A stretch of DNA of 64,000 bases from an uncultured Ruminococcus sp. Lineage in GTDB: Bacteria; Bacillota; Clostridia; Oscillospirales; Ruminococcaceae. Where the stretch lies: NCBI GenBank assembly GCA_934474025.1, contig CAKSMF010000006.1:1-64000 (forward strand). Direction: 5' to 3'. Below the pieces are notes generated by a model. That model saw nothing but the letters and a program-made list of their open reading frames with translations, searched no databases and was not told where the DNA came from. This document shows, in pieces, positions 36,049-44,014 of the stretch (the stretch's first letter is position 1; every line of letters begins with the position of its first letter). The position numbers were made by a program, and so were the translations under genes.

Positions 36049-37281
36049 ATGAAATTCAATACAGCTTTGCTTCATAATAATTCAAAAGAGAAAAATCCGT
36101 CAGGGGCAACGCTTATGCCTATATATCAAGTGAGTGCATTTTCTCATGAATCAGCGGAGCAACTTGAAAAAGTTTTTAACAATAAAGCAAATGGATTTGC
36201 TTATACAAGAATAAGCAATCCGACAATAGATTCATTTGAAAAGCGAATGTCACTTATAGAAAAAGGAATCGGAGCTGTATCGTGTGCTTCTGGTATGGCT
36301 GCTGTTTCAATGGCTCTGCTGAATATTCTTGAATCGGGTGACGAAATTATTGCCGGAGCAGGACTTTTCGGAGGAACAATTGACCTTTTTGGTGACTTGA
36401 AAGCTTTTGGAATAAATACCAAATTTGTAAAGCATATTACAACGGAAAGCATTGAACCTTTGATAACTGAAAAGACAAAAGTGGTTTTCGGTGAAATAAT
36501 TGGAAACCCTGCCCTTGATGTTATTGATGTAAAAAGCGTTACAGATTTGCTTCATAGTAAAGGAATTCCGTTTTTTGCAGACTGTACAACTGCTACACCA
36601 TATCTTTTTAATGCTTTTGATTTTGGAGCTGATGTTATTATTCATTCTTCTTCAAAATACATAAACGGCGGAGGAAATTCAATAAGCGGTGTGATTATTG
36701 ACAGTGGCAATTTTAAGTGGGATTACGAAAGATATAAAGGTCTTGCAGAATACAAAAAATATGGAAAGTTTTGTTTTCTTGCTAAATTGCGAAACGGAAT
36801 ATGGCGAAATATAGGTGCTTGTTTATCTCCTATGAATGCATTTATGAATAATGTCGGTCTTGAAACCCTTGGTTTGAGAATGGAGACACTCTGTAATAAT
36901 GCTTTGAAACTTGCCCAGTATATAGAACAGGACGGAAGAGTTTCAGTAAATTATCCTGCACTTGAATCAAGTCCGTATTATGATATAGTCAAAAAACAGT
37001 TCAATGGCAAGGGCGGAGCAATTATAACAATCCGTACAGGAAGTAAAGAAAAAGCTTTTTCTCTTATCAATAATCTTAAATATGCAACAAATGCCACAAA
37101 TATAGGTGATGTAAGAACGCTTGTCATTCACCCTGCAAGTACAATATATACACATTCTACAGAGTGTCAGAAAACTGATGCAGGTGTTTATGATGATACA
37201 ATTCGTATAAGCGTTGGCATAGAAGATATAGAAGATTTGATAGAAGATTTCAAGCAGGCGATAGATAATATAAATATCTGA
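36049..37281 (+). CDS. metY: O-acetylhomoserine sulfhydrylase-type PLP enzyme
   Basis: A 410-residue Cys/Met-metabolism PLP enzyme. PLP lysine K203 lies in IIHSSSKYINGGGN; AYTRISNPTIDSFEKRM (about 51-67) and ASGMAAVSMALL (about 80-91) bind the cofactor. It would make homocysteine from O-acetylhomoserine and sulfur. The operon downstream encodes a ThiS-like carrier, its activator and a JAMM protease, the same set used with MetY in Wolinella succinogenes, so the sulfur donor may be a carrier thiocarboxylate rather than free sulfide (inference from synteny). Confidence 0.9.
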   Translation: MKFNTALLHNNSKEKNPSGATLMPIYQVSAFSHESAEQLEKVFNNKANGFAYTRISNPTIDSFEKRMSLIEKGIGAVSCASGMAAVSMALLNILESGDEIIAGAGLFGGTIDLFGDLKAFGINTKFVKHITTESIEPLITEKTKVVFGEIIGNPALDVIDVKSVTDLLHSKGIPFFADCTTATPYLFNAFDFGADVIIHSSSKYINGGGNSISGVIIDSGNFKWDYERYKGLAEYKKYGKFCFLAKLRNGIWRNIGACLSPMNAFMNNVGLETLGLRMETLCNNALKLAQYIEQDGRVSVNYPALESSPYYDIVKKQFNGKGGAIITIRTGSKEKAFSLINNLKYATNATNIGDVRTLVIHPASTIYTHSTECQKTDAGVYDDTIRISVGIEDIEDLIEDFKQAIDNINI

Positions 37282-37299
37282 GTATTAGGAGTAAGAATA

Positions 37300-38160
37300 A
37301 TGGCTACAGATTATGCAACATTAAAAAAAGGCGGATTCATGCGTCAAAAACAAAAGAATAATTTTTCTCTCAGATTGAGAGTTGTAGGCGGAAATCTTAC
37401 AGCAGTACAGCTTGCAAAGATTGCAGAAGTCGCTGAAAAATTCGGTGACGGACACGTTCACCTTACATCAAGACAAAGTGTTGAAATTCCTTTTATCAAG
37501 CTTGATGAAATTGACGCAGTTAAATCGGCACTTGCTGAAGGTGGCGTTGAACCTGGTGTATGTGGTCCAAGAGTCAGAACAGTTACCGCTTGTCAGGGTT
37601 CAGCAATATGCCCGAGTGGTTGTATTGATACTTATTCGCTGGCAAAAGAACTTGATGACAGGTATTTTGCAAGAGAACTTCCGCATAAATTCAAATTCGG
37701 AATTACAGGTTGTCAGAATAACTGCCTGAAATCAGAAGAAAACGATTTAGGAATCAAGGGCGGAATAAAAGTTTCATGGAAAGAAAGCGATTGTATCGGC
37801 TGTGGAGTGTGTGTAAAAGCTTGTCGTTCAAATGCTATTGATTTCACAGACGGTAAGATTACAATTGATGAGAATAAATGTAATTTCTGCGGAAGATGTT
37901 GCAAATCATGTCCTACAGATGCATGGGACGAAATTCACGGATATATTGTATCATTCGGCGGACTTTTCGGAAATCACATAAACAAGGGTGAAGCTATTAT
38001 TCCGTTTATAGAAGATAAAGAAAAACTTCTTGCCGTATGTGATGCAACTATAGAGTTTTTCGCAGAAAATGCAAAGGCAGGAGAAAGATTCAAGTTTACT
38101 CTTGACAGAGTAGGCTATGATAAATTCAAAGAAAGAATTGAGGAGGTTTACAATGGCTGA
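37300..38160 (+). CDS. Small siroheme [4Fe-4S] sulfite reductase with ferredoxin domain
   Basis: A 286-residue reductase of the nitrite/sulfite reductase family. The N-terminal half-domain (FSLRLRVVGGNLTAVQLAKI, DGHVHLTSRQSVEIP) precedes the siroheme/cluster motifs C98-x5-C104 and C138-x3-C142. Two ferredoxin-type clusters follow: C165, C168, C171, C175 and C194, C197, C200, C204. It is about half the length of classical CysI and resembles the small AsrC/Fsr-like and methanogen assimilatory forms. It would reduce sulfite to sulfide using siroheme from the neighbouring cluster. Its stop overlaps the tusA start by eight bases. Confidence 0.87.
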   Translation: MATDYATLKKGGFMRQKQKNNFSLRLRVVGGNLTAVQLAKIAEVAEKFGDGHVHLTSRQSVEIPFIKLDEIDAVKSALAEGGVEPGVCGPRVRTVTACQGSAICPSGCIDTYSLAKELDDRYFARELPHKFKFGITGCQNNCLKSEENDLGIKGGIKVSWKESDCIGCGVCVKACRSNAIDFTDGKITIDENKCNFCGRCCKSCPTDAWDEIHGYIVSFGGLFGNHINKGEAIIPFIEDKEKLLAVCDATIEFFAENAKAGERFKFTLDRVGYDKFKERIEEVYNG

Positions 38161-38398
38161 TTACGTAATTGATGATACAGTTGATATTACAGATGTGGTT
38201 TGCCCGACTACATTTGTTAAAGCTAAAGTTGCACTTGAAGAACTTGATGAGGGTCAGATTCTTTCAATAAAAATGAACGACGGCGAACCGGTTCAGAATG
38301 TTCCGAGAAGCATTAAGGAAGAAGGTCACAAAATTCTTAAGCTTATTGATAACGAAGATGGAACATACAATCTGATAGTCAAAAAGGTGGGTGATTAA
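38153..38398 (+). CDS. TusA-family sulfur carrier
   Basis: An 81-residue TusA-like protein, start at 38153 after GGAGG. The active cysteine C17 is in DVVCPTTFVKAKVAL; the usual CPxP has lost its second proline. The rest has the beta-alpha-beta pattern of the family. A longer frame from 38117 overlaps the reductase and lacks a site. It may carry sulfur from the reductase side towards the carrier system or another acceptor (inference). Confidence 0.85.
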   Translation: MADYVIDDTVDITDVVCPTTFVKAKVALEELDEGQILSIKMNDGEPVQNVPRSIKEEGHKILKLIDNEDGTYNLIVKKVGD

Positions 38399-38400
38399 TA

Positions 38401-38715
38401 ATGGCTGTAAGAGTTACCGAAGATAATTTCAATTCAGAGGTAATTGAAGCAAATGGCATTGTCATAGTTGATTTTTATTCTGACAGCTGTGTTCCATGCA
38501 AAAGAATAGCCCCTGTTTTAGCTGAGATTGAAGAAGAAAACGAAGATGTCAAACTTGTAAAAGTCAACATCAATTTTGACCGCAGTCTTGCTGAAAAATA
38601 TGATGTTCAGGCTTCACCGACTCTAATATTCTTCAAAAACGGAGTTGAATCAAATCGTACAAGAGGTGCGGTAAAGAAAGCTGAAATTTCAGAAATTATT
38701 AATAATATCAGATAA
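38401..38715 (+). CDS. Thioredoxin
   Basis: A 104-residue thioredoxin with active site C30-V-P-C33 in DFYSDSCVPCKRIAPVL and the cis-proline segment VQASPTLIFFKNG. The first active-site residue is Ser-Cys rather than Trp-Cys, a variant seen in specialised thioredoxins. It starts two bases after the tusA stop. With the TrxB-like reductase at 40212 it would supply electrons, perhaps for the APS reductase step or release of bound sulfur. Confidence 0.93.
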   Translation: MAVRVTEDNFNSEVIEANGIVIVDFYSDSCVPCKRIAPVLAEIEEENEDVKLVKVNINFDRSLAEKYDVQASPTLIFFKNGVESNRTRGAVKKAEISEIINNIR

Positions 38716-38728
38716 GGAGAGTTTAACA

Positions 38729-38938
38729 ATGATTATTACAGTTGCAGGCGAAAAGAAAGAAGTTAAAGACGGTATTACCGTAGCAAAACTCATTGTTCAG
38801 GAAAATGTTGAAACTCCTGAATATGTAACAGTCACAATAAATGATGAGTTTATTGAAAAGGAACAGTTTGAATCAACAGTAATCAAGGAAAATGACAATG
38901 TTGAGTTTCTGTATTTCATGGGCGGAGGAAGCCTTTAA
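38729..38938 (+). CDS. ThiS-like sulfur carrier protein (HcyS-type)
   Basis: A 69-residue ubiquitin-like carrier (MIITVAGEKKEVKDGITVAK). The C-terminus is EFLYFMGGGSL: two residues follow the glycines, so the Gly-Gly end must be exposed by a protease before activation. The JAMM protease at 39788 and the E1-like enzyme at 38961 fit this need. In Wolinella the like protein HcyS forms a thiocarboxylate that feeds MetY; here metY is the first gene of the same operon. A thiamine role is less likely because no thi genes are near. Confidence 0.87.
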   Translation: MIITVAGEKKEVKDGITVAKLIVQENVETPEYVTVTINDEFIEKEQFESTVIKENDNVEFLYFMGGGSL

Positions 38939-38960
38939 TTTGTAAAGGAGGTTTACTGAA

Positions 38961-39785
38961 ATGGCATTTACAAATGAACAGTTGGAGCGTTATTCACGTC
39001 ATATCATTTTAAAAGAAGTCGGAGCTAAAGGACAGAAAAAACTTCTTAATGCAAAAGTTCTTATCATAGGAGCAGGCGGACTCGGAGCACCAGCAGCAAT
39101 GTATCTTGCAGCAGCAGGTGTCGGAACAATCGGTATTGCAGATGCTGATGAAGTTGATTTATCAAATCTTCAAAGACAGATAATTCATACAACATCTGAT
39201 ATAGGTAAAGCAAAAGTTCAGTCTGCAAAAGAAACAATGGAAGCTATCAATCCAGATGTAACAGTTAAAACTTATCGTACATTTGTTACATCGGAGAATA
39301 TTATAGAACTTATTGCTGATTATGATTTTATCATTGATGGTACAGATAACTTTCCGGCAAAATTCCTTATTAACGATGCCTGTGTAATGGCTAAAAAACC
39401 GTTTTCACACGCAGGAATCATTCGTTTTAAAGGACAGCTTATGACATATGTTCCAGGTCAAGGTCCTTGCTATAGATGTGTATTCAAGAATCCTCCTCCG
39501 AAAGATGCTGTTCCGACCTGTAAACAGGCAGGTGTAATCGGTGCAATGGGAGGCGTTATCGGAAGTCTTCAGGCAATGGAAGCTATAAAGTACATTATAG
39601 GTAAAGGCGATTTACTTACAGGTTATCTTCTTACATATGATGCACTTACAATGGAATTCAGAAAAGTAAAACTTCCGACCAATACTTCAACTTGTAAAGT
39701 TTGTGGTGATAATCCGACTATTACTGAACTTATTGACTATGAACAGGCTGAATGCGATGGCGTACATCTTACAAATGAGGAGTAA
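38961..39785 (+). CDS. ThiF/MoeB-like E1 activating enzyme (HcyF-type)
   Basis: A 274-residue adenylating enzyme. The nucleotide fold GAGGLGAPAAMYL starts near 37, the substrate loop DADEVDLSNLQRQIIH is at 61-76, D127 lies in DGTDNF, and a zinc site is formed by CYRC (170-173) and CKVC near the C-terminus. A cysteine in VPTCKQAG (C187) may take part in sulfur transfer. It would adenylate the C-terminal glycine of the carrier at 38729 so that sulfur can be added. AAAGGAGG lies 11 bases before the ATG. Confidence 0.92.
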   Translation: MAFTNEQLERYSRHIILKEVGAKGQKKLLNAKVLIIGAGGLGAPAAMYLAAAGVGTIGIADADEVDLSNLQRQIIHTTSDIGKAKVQSAKETMEAINPDVTVKTYRTFVTSENIIELIADYDFIIDGTDNFPAKFLINDACVMAKKPFSHAGIIRFKGQLMTYVPGQGPCYRCVFKNPPPKDAVPTCKQAGVIGAMGGVIGSLQAMEAIKYIIGKGDLLTGYLLTYDALTMEFRKVKLPTNTSTCKVCGDNPTITELIDYEQAECDGVHLTNEE

Positions 39786-39787
39786 AA

Positions 39788-40210
39788 ATGATAAAGCTTA
39801 AAAGAATAGATTTTGAAAAAATGCTCCGTCATGCAGAAAGTGAACTTCCTAACGAAGCTTGCGGACTTATTGCAGGAAAGATTGACGGAGAAAACAAAAT
39901 AGTAAATGAAGTTTATCTGTTGACAAATATTGATAAGTCAAATGAACACTTTTCACTTGACCCGAAAGAACAACTTATGGCTGTAAAGGATATGAGAAGT
40001 AAAGGTCTTGTTCCTCTTGGCAACTGGCATTCACACCCTGAATCACCATCAAGACCTTCTGAGGAGGATAAGAGACTTGCTTTTGACAGTAAGGCAAGCT
40101 ATATGATTCTTTCACTTATGGACAGAGAAAATCCTGTATTGAATTCTTTTAAAATTACAGGTTCAGATACTAAAACGGCAGAAAAAGAAATACTTGAAAT
40201 AGAGAATTAA
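39788..40210 (+). CDS. JAMM (M67) metalloprotease, carrier-processing (HcyD-type)
   Basis: A 140-residue zinc protease with a complete JAMM motif: E23 (PNEACGLIAG), H81-S-H83-P, S91 and D94 in NWHSHPESPSRPSEEDK. Such small bacterial enzymes trim the residues behind the Gly-Gly end of ThiS-like carriers (Mec+, HcyD, QbsD). The carrier encoded 850 bases upstream ends in GGGSL and needs such trimming. The gene begins two bases after the activator stop. Confidence 0.92.
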   Translation: MIKLKRIDFEKMLRHAESELPNEACGLIAGKIDGENKIVNEVYLLTNIDKSNEHFSLDPKEQLMAVKDMRSKGLVPLGNWHSHPESPSRPSEEDKRLAFDSKASYMILSLMDRENPVLNSFKITGSDTKTAEKEILEIEN

Positions 40211-40211
40211 A

Positions 40212-41123
40212 ATGTACGATGTTATTATCATAGGAAGTGGTTCGGCAGGGCTTTCTGCTTCAATTTATGCAAAGAGAGCAAAGCTTGAATCAATTGTAAT
40301 TGAAAAAGAATTCATGGGAACAGGACAGATTGCAGAAAGTAGCCGAGTTGATAATTATCCTGCACTTTATGGCGAAAGCGGATATGATTTAGGCGAAAAA
40401 TTCCGTAGCCATGCGGAAGCTGTAGGTACTGAATTTCTTGAAGCAGAAGTTATAAGAATAACTCCGGAAAATAATTATTATACTGTCTGGCTGAATGACG
40501 GAAAATCACTTGTATCAAAAACCATTATATATGCAACCGGAACATCTCGTCGTAAATTGAATATAAAAGGCGAACAGGAATTTTCAGGAAAAGGCGTTTC
40601 ATATTGTGCAGTATGTGACGGAGCGTTTTTTGAGGGAAAAACTGTTGCAGTAATCGGCGGAGGAGATACAGCATTTTCAGATGCACTTTATCTTTCTGAA
40701 ATCTGTGAGAAAATTTATATAATTAATCGCAGAAATGTTTTCAGAGCAAGTGAAGAATTACAGGAAAAAGTTAAAAATAAACCAAATATAGAGTTTATTC
40801 TTAATGCTGTCCCAATTGAATTTACGGGAGATAAAATTCTGAATGGAATTCGTTATCTGCAAAATGAACAGGAAAAAAACATTTCTGTAAGTGGTTCTTT
40901 TACGGCAATAGGAAGTAATCCTAATACTGAACTTTTAAAAGATATTGTTGAACTTGATAGTAATGGATATATTAAGGCAAATGAAGACGGAATTACTTCT
41001 GCAAAGGGAATTTTTGTAGCAGGGGATATCCGCACAAAACAGCTCCGGCAAGTTATTACAGCTGCATCAGATGGAGCAAACTGTGTTGAATCCGTCAGAA
41101 AATACTTACTGAACGGGAGCTGA
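40212..41123 (+). CDS. Thioredoxin reductase-like flavoprotein
   Basis: A 303-residue FAD/NAD(P)H oxidoreductase. FAD fold GSGSAGLSASIYAKRA (8-23), redox pair C132-A-V-C135 in YCAVCDGAFF, NAD(P)H fold AVIGGGDTAFSDALYL (about 145-160) and the C-terminal FAD motif GIFVAGDIRTKQLRQV. It likely reduces the thioredoxin at 38401. Two bases separate it from the protease gene. Confidence 0.92.
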   Translation: MYDVIIIGSGSAGLSASIYAKRAKLESIVIEKEFMGTGQIAESSRVDNYPALYGESGYDLGEKFRSHAEAVGTEFLEAEVIRITPENNYYTVWLNDGKSLVSKTIIYATGTSRRKLNIKGEQEFSGKGVSYCAVCDGAFFEGKTVAVIGGGDTAFSDALYLSEICEKIYIINRRNVFRASEELQEKVKNKPNIEFILNAVPIEFTGDKILNGIRYLQNEQEKNISVSGSFTAIGSNPNTELLKDIVELDSNGYIKANEDGITSAKGIFVAGDIRTKQLRQVITAASDGANCVESVRKYLLNGS

Positions 41124-41127
41124 TAAA

Positions 41128-42807
41128 ATGAATTTACAGCGTCTGAAAACTGATATTCTTATAATAGGCGGAGGCACTTCAGGTTGTTATTCAGCATTGA
41201 CGATAGCGGAAAAAAATCCTGAAACCAAAGTTATTATTTGTGAAAAAGCTAATATAAAACGTAGTGGCTGTCTTGCTGCGGGAGTAAATGCTCTGAATGC
41301 ATATATTACTGAGGGTCATGTTCCGCAGGATTATGTTGATTATGCAAGAAAAGATGCTGACGGAATAGTTCGTGGTGATTTATTGCTTACCATGTCAGAA
41401 AGGCTTAATAAAGTTACAGCACATCTTGAAAAACTTGGTCTTGTTATCCTCAAGGACGCAAACGGGAAATATGTAACCAGAGGAAACAGAAATCTTAAAA
41501 TCAATGGTGAAAATATTAAGCCTATTCTTGCTGATGCCATTGAAAATCTTGAAAATGTAACTGTTCTTAACAGAGTGAATATGACAGACTTTTCAGTATC
41601 GGAAAATAAAATAAACGGAGCATTCGGATTCAGTATAGATGACGGAACGTTTTATGCAATAGAAGCAAAAGCTGTTATAATTGCAACAGGTGGGGCATCA
41701 GGTCTTTATAAACCAAATAACCCTGGATTTTCACGCCATAAAATGTGGTATCCTCCTTTTAATACAGGAGCAGGATATGCAATGGGTATACGTTCCGGTG
41801 CAGAAATGACAACATTTGAAATGCGTTTTATCGCTTTGAGATGTAAGGATACTATTGCTCCTACTGGAACTCTTGCACAGGGGGTAGGAGCAAAACAAGT
41901 CAATTCACTTGGCGAAGTTTATGAGAATAAATATGGTTTAACTACTTCACAGAGAGTTTACGGAACAGTTATGGAAAACATAGAGGGCAGAGGTCCTTGT
42001 TATCTTAAAACTGAGGGAATAACTTCTGAACAAGATGAATCACTTCTTAAAGCGTATTTGAATATGGCTCCTTCACAAACAATAAAGTGGATAGAAAGCG
42101 GAAAAAATCCCTCACAGCAGAACGTTGAAATTGAGGGAACTGAACCTTATATTGTAGGTGGACATACCGCAAGCGGTTACTGGGTTGACACAAAAAGAGC
42201 AACAACAATTAAAGGATTATATGCAGCCGGAGACGTTGCCGGAGGAAGTCCTCAGAAATACGTTACAGGTGCATTGGCAGAGGGAGAAATTGCAGCCGAA
42301 TCAGTTCTTGAATACATTGAAAATATGAATATTGGTACTATTTCAGAAAAGGAAATTTCATTGCACAAGGAACAGGCTGAAAAATATCTCAATAACAATG
42401 CTCGTTTTACCTGTGAACAGATAGAGGAAGCAATGCAGACCGTAATGGACAGTTATGCCGGAGGTATAAAAACAAATTACCGTTTTAATGAAAAACAACT
42501 CAAACTTGCCGATGAAAAAATAATCAGTCTTATGAAACTTGCAGAAGAACTTCATGCAGAAGATTTTCATGAACTTATGTTTATATATGAATTGCGTGAA
42601 CGTCTTACAGTTTGCAGAAGTGTTATTGCACATCTTATGGCAAGAAAAGAAACACGCTGGCATAGTTTTGCTGAAAACCTTGACTATCCTGAAAAAGATG
42701 ACAAAAATTTCAACTGTTATATTAATTCAAAGCTTGAAAATGGTGAAATTAAAATAATCACAAGAAAACTTGTAAAGGAGCATGAAAACTATGAGCATAG
42801 CAATTGA
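41128..42807 (+). CDS. aprA: Adenylylsulfate reductase alpha subunit (AprA-type)
   Basis: A 559-residue flavoprotein of the fumarate reductase/AprA family. FAD fold ILIIGGGTSGCYSALTI (about 10-26), KRSGCLAAGVNALNAYI typical of AprA, ATGGASGLYKPNNPGFS (about 186-202) and the C-terminal GLYAAGDVAGGSPQKYVTGA. It would reduce APS to sulfite and AMP with AprB. It is shorter than dissimilatory AprA (~650). The operon lacks dissimilatory dsr and qmo genes, so an assimilatory role is inferred. Its 3' end overlaps aprB. Confidence 0.9.
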   Translation: MNLQRLKTDILIIGGGTSGCYSALTIAEKNPETKVIICEKANIKRSGCLAAGVNALNAYITEGHVPQDYVDYARKDADGIVRGDLLLTMSERLNKVTAHLEKLGLVILKDANGKYVTRGNRNLKINGENIKPILADAIENLENVTVLNRVNMTDFSVSENKINGAFGFSIDDGTFYAIEAKAVIIATGGASGLYKPNNPGFSRHKMWYPPFNTGAGYAMGIRSGAEMTTFEMRFIALRCKDTIAPTGTLAQGVGAKQVNSLGEVYENKYGLTTSQRVYGTVMENIEGRGPCYLKTEGITSEQDESLLKAYLNMAPSQTIKWIESGKNPSQQNVEIEGTEPYIVGGHTASGYWVDTKRATTIKGLYAAGDVAGGSPQKYVTGALAEGEIAAESVLEYIENMNIGTISEKEISLHKEQAEKYLNNNARFTCEQIEEAMQTVMDSYAGGIKTNYRFNEKQLKLADEKIISLMKLAEELHAEDFHELMFIYELRERLTVCRSVIAHLMARKETRWHSFAENLDYPEKDDKNFNCYINSKLENGEIKIITRKLVKEHENYEHSN

Positions 42808-43102
42808 TAGAAATAAATGTATCGGCTGTGGTAAATGCTCGATTGTATGTCCCGGAAGTCTGATAAAAGTTGAAAATAAAAAAGCTTTCATAAAATATCC
42901 TAAAGATTGCTGGGGTTGTACTTCATGTTTAAAGGAATGCTCCGTTAATGCCGTTGAATTTTATCTTGGAGCGGATATCGGCGGAATGGGTAGTCTGGTA
43001 CACGTTGAAAAAAACGGCAATATATTGAATTGGATTATTAATCGTTCAGACGGTATAACAACAGAAATAAAAATAAATACAAAGGAATCTAACAAATACT
43101 GA
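42791..43102 (+). CDS. aprB: Adenylylsulfate reductase beta subunit (AprB-type)
   Basis: A 103-residue ferredoxin-type subunit with two [4Fe-4S] motifs: CIGCGKCSIVCP and CWGCTSCLKECS. The start at 42791 has AGGAG ten bases before it; the in-frame ATG at 42782 is too near the site. It passes electrons to AprA. It lacks much of the C-terminal tail that wraps round AprA in dissimilatory enzymes (~150 residues). It overlaps aprA by 17 bases, so the two are coupled. Confidence 0.88.
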   Translation: MSIAIDRNKCIGCGKCSIVCPGSLIKVENKKAFIKYPKDCWGCTSCLKECSVNAVEFYLGADIGGMGSLVHVEKNGNILNWIINRSDGITTEIKINTKESNKY

Positions 43103-43114
43103 GGAGTGATATAA

Positions 43115-44014
43115 ATGAGCGAATATTCACATCTTGACGAGCTTGAAGCAGAAGCTATATATATAATTCGAGAGGTTGCAGCAGAATGCGAAAAACCTGT
43201 AATGCTCTATTCTATAGGAAAGGATAGTTCAGTTATGCTTCACCTTGCAATGAAAGCATTTTATCCTGAAAAACCGCCTTTTCCGTTTATGCATATTGAT
43301 ACAACATGGAAATTCAAAGATATGATAAAATTCCGTGATGAGCAGGCAAAGAAACTTGGTATTGAAATGCTTGTTTATACAAATCAGGACGGCGTAAAAC
43401 AAGGTATCAATCCATTTGACCACGGTGCTGCATATACAGATATCATGAAAACACAGGCTCTTAAACAGGCACTTGTAAAATATGGTTTTACAGCAGCTTT
43501 CGGTGGCGGAAGACGAGATGAAGAAAAATCCCGTGCAAAAGAAAGAATATTCTCATTCAGAAATGAAGCACAGGCTTGGGACCCTAAAAATCAGCGTCCT
43601 GAAATGTGGAAGCTTTACAATGCTAAAATTAAAAAAGGCGAAAGTATAAGAGTTTTCCCTATTTCAAACTGGACAGAAAAAGATATATGGCAATACATTA
43701 AACGTGAAAATATTGATATAGTACCGCTTTATTTTGCTGATAAGCGTCCTGTTGTTGAACGTGACGGAAATATAATTATGGTTGACGATGAAAGATTTCC
43801 TTTGAAAGAAGGGGAAGTACCAGAATATAAGTCAGTTCGTTTCAGAACACTTGGTTGTTATCCTCTTACAGGTGGTATAGAGTCAACAGCATCAACTCTT
43901 GATGAAATTATTGAAGAAACTTTAAGTTCAGTTTCCTCTGAAAGAACTTCACGAGTTATTGATAATGAAGCAGCCGGAAGCATGGAACGCAGAAAGAGAG
44001 AAGGTTATTTTTAA
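43115..44014 (+). CDS. cysD: Sulfate adenylyltransferase subunit 2
   Basis: A 299-residue PP-loop ATP sulfurylase subunit. Text [15 protein letters not shown] at the start, the PP-loop [14 protein letters not shown] (about 33-46), [20 protein letters not shown] near 132-150 and [14 protein letters not shown] near 248-262 are all typical of CysD. With CysN it makes APS from sulfate and ATP. GAGGAG precedes the ATG. One base overlaps cysN. Confidence 0.96.
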   Translation: MSEYSHLDELEAEAIYIIREVAAECEKPVMLYSIGKDSSVMLHLAMKAFYPEKPPFPFMHIDTTWKFKDMIKFRDEQAKKLGIEMLVYTNQDGVKQGINPFDHGAAYTDIMKTQALKQALVKYGFTAAFGGGRRDEEKSRAKERIFSFRNEAQAWDPKNQRPEMWKLYNAKIKKGESIRVFPISNWTEKDIWQYIKRENIDIVPLYFADKRPVVERDGNIIMVDDERFPLKEGEVPEYKSVRFRTLGCYPLTGGIESTASTLDEIIEETLSSVSSERTSRVIDNEAAGSMERRKREGYF

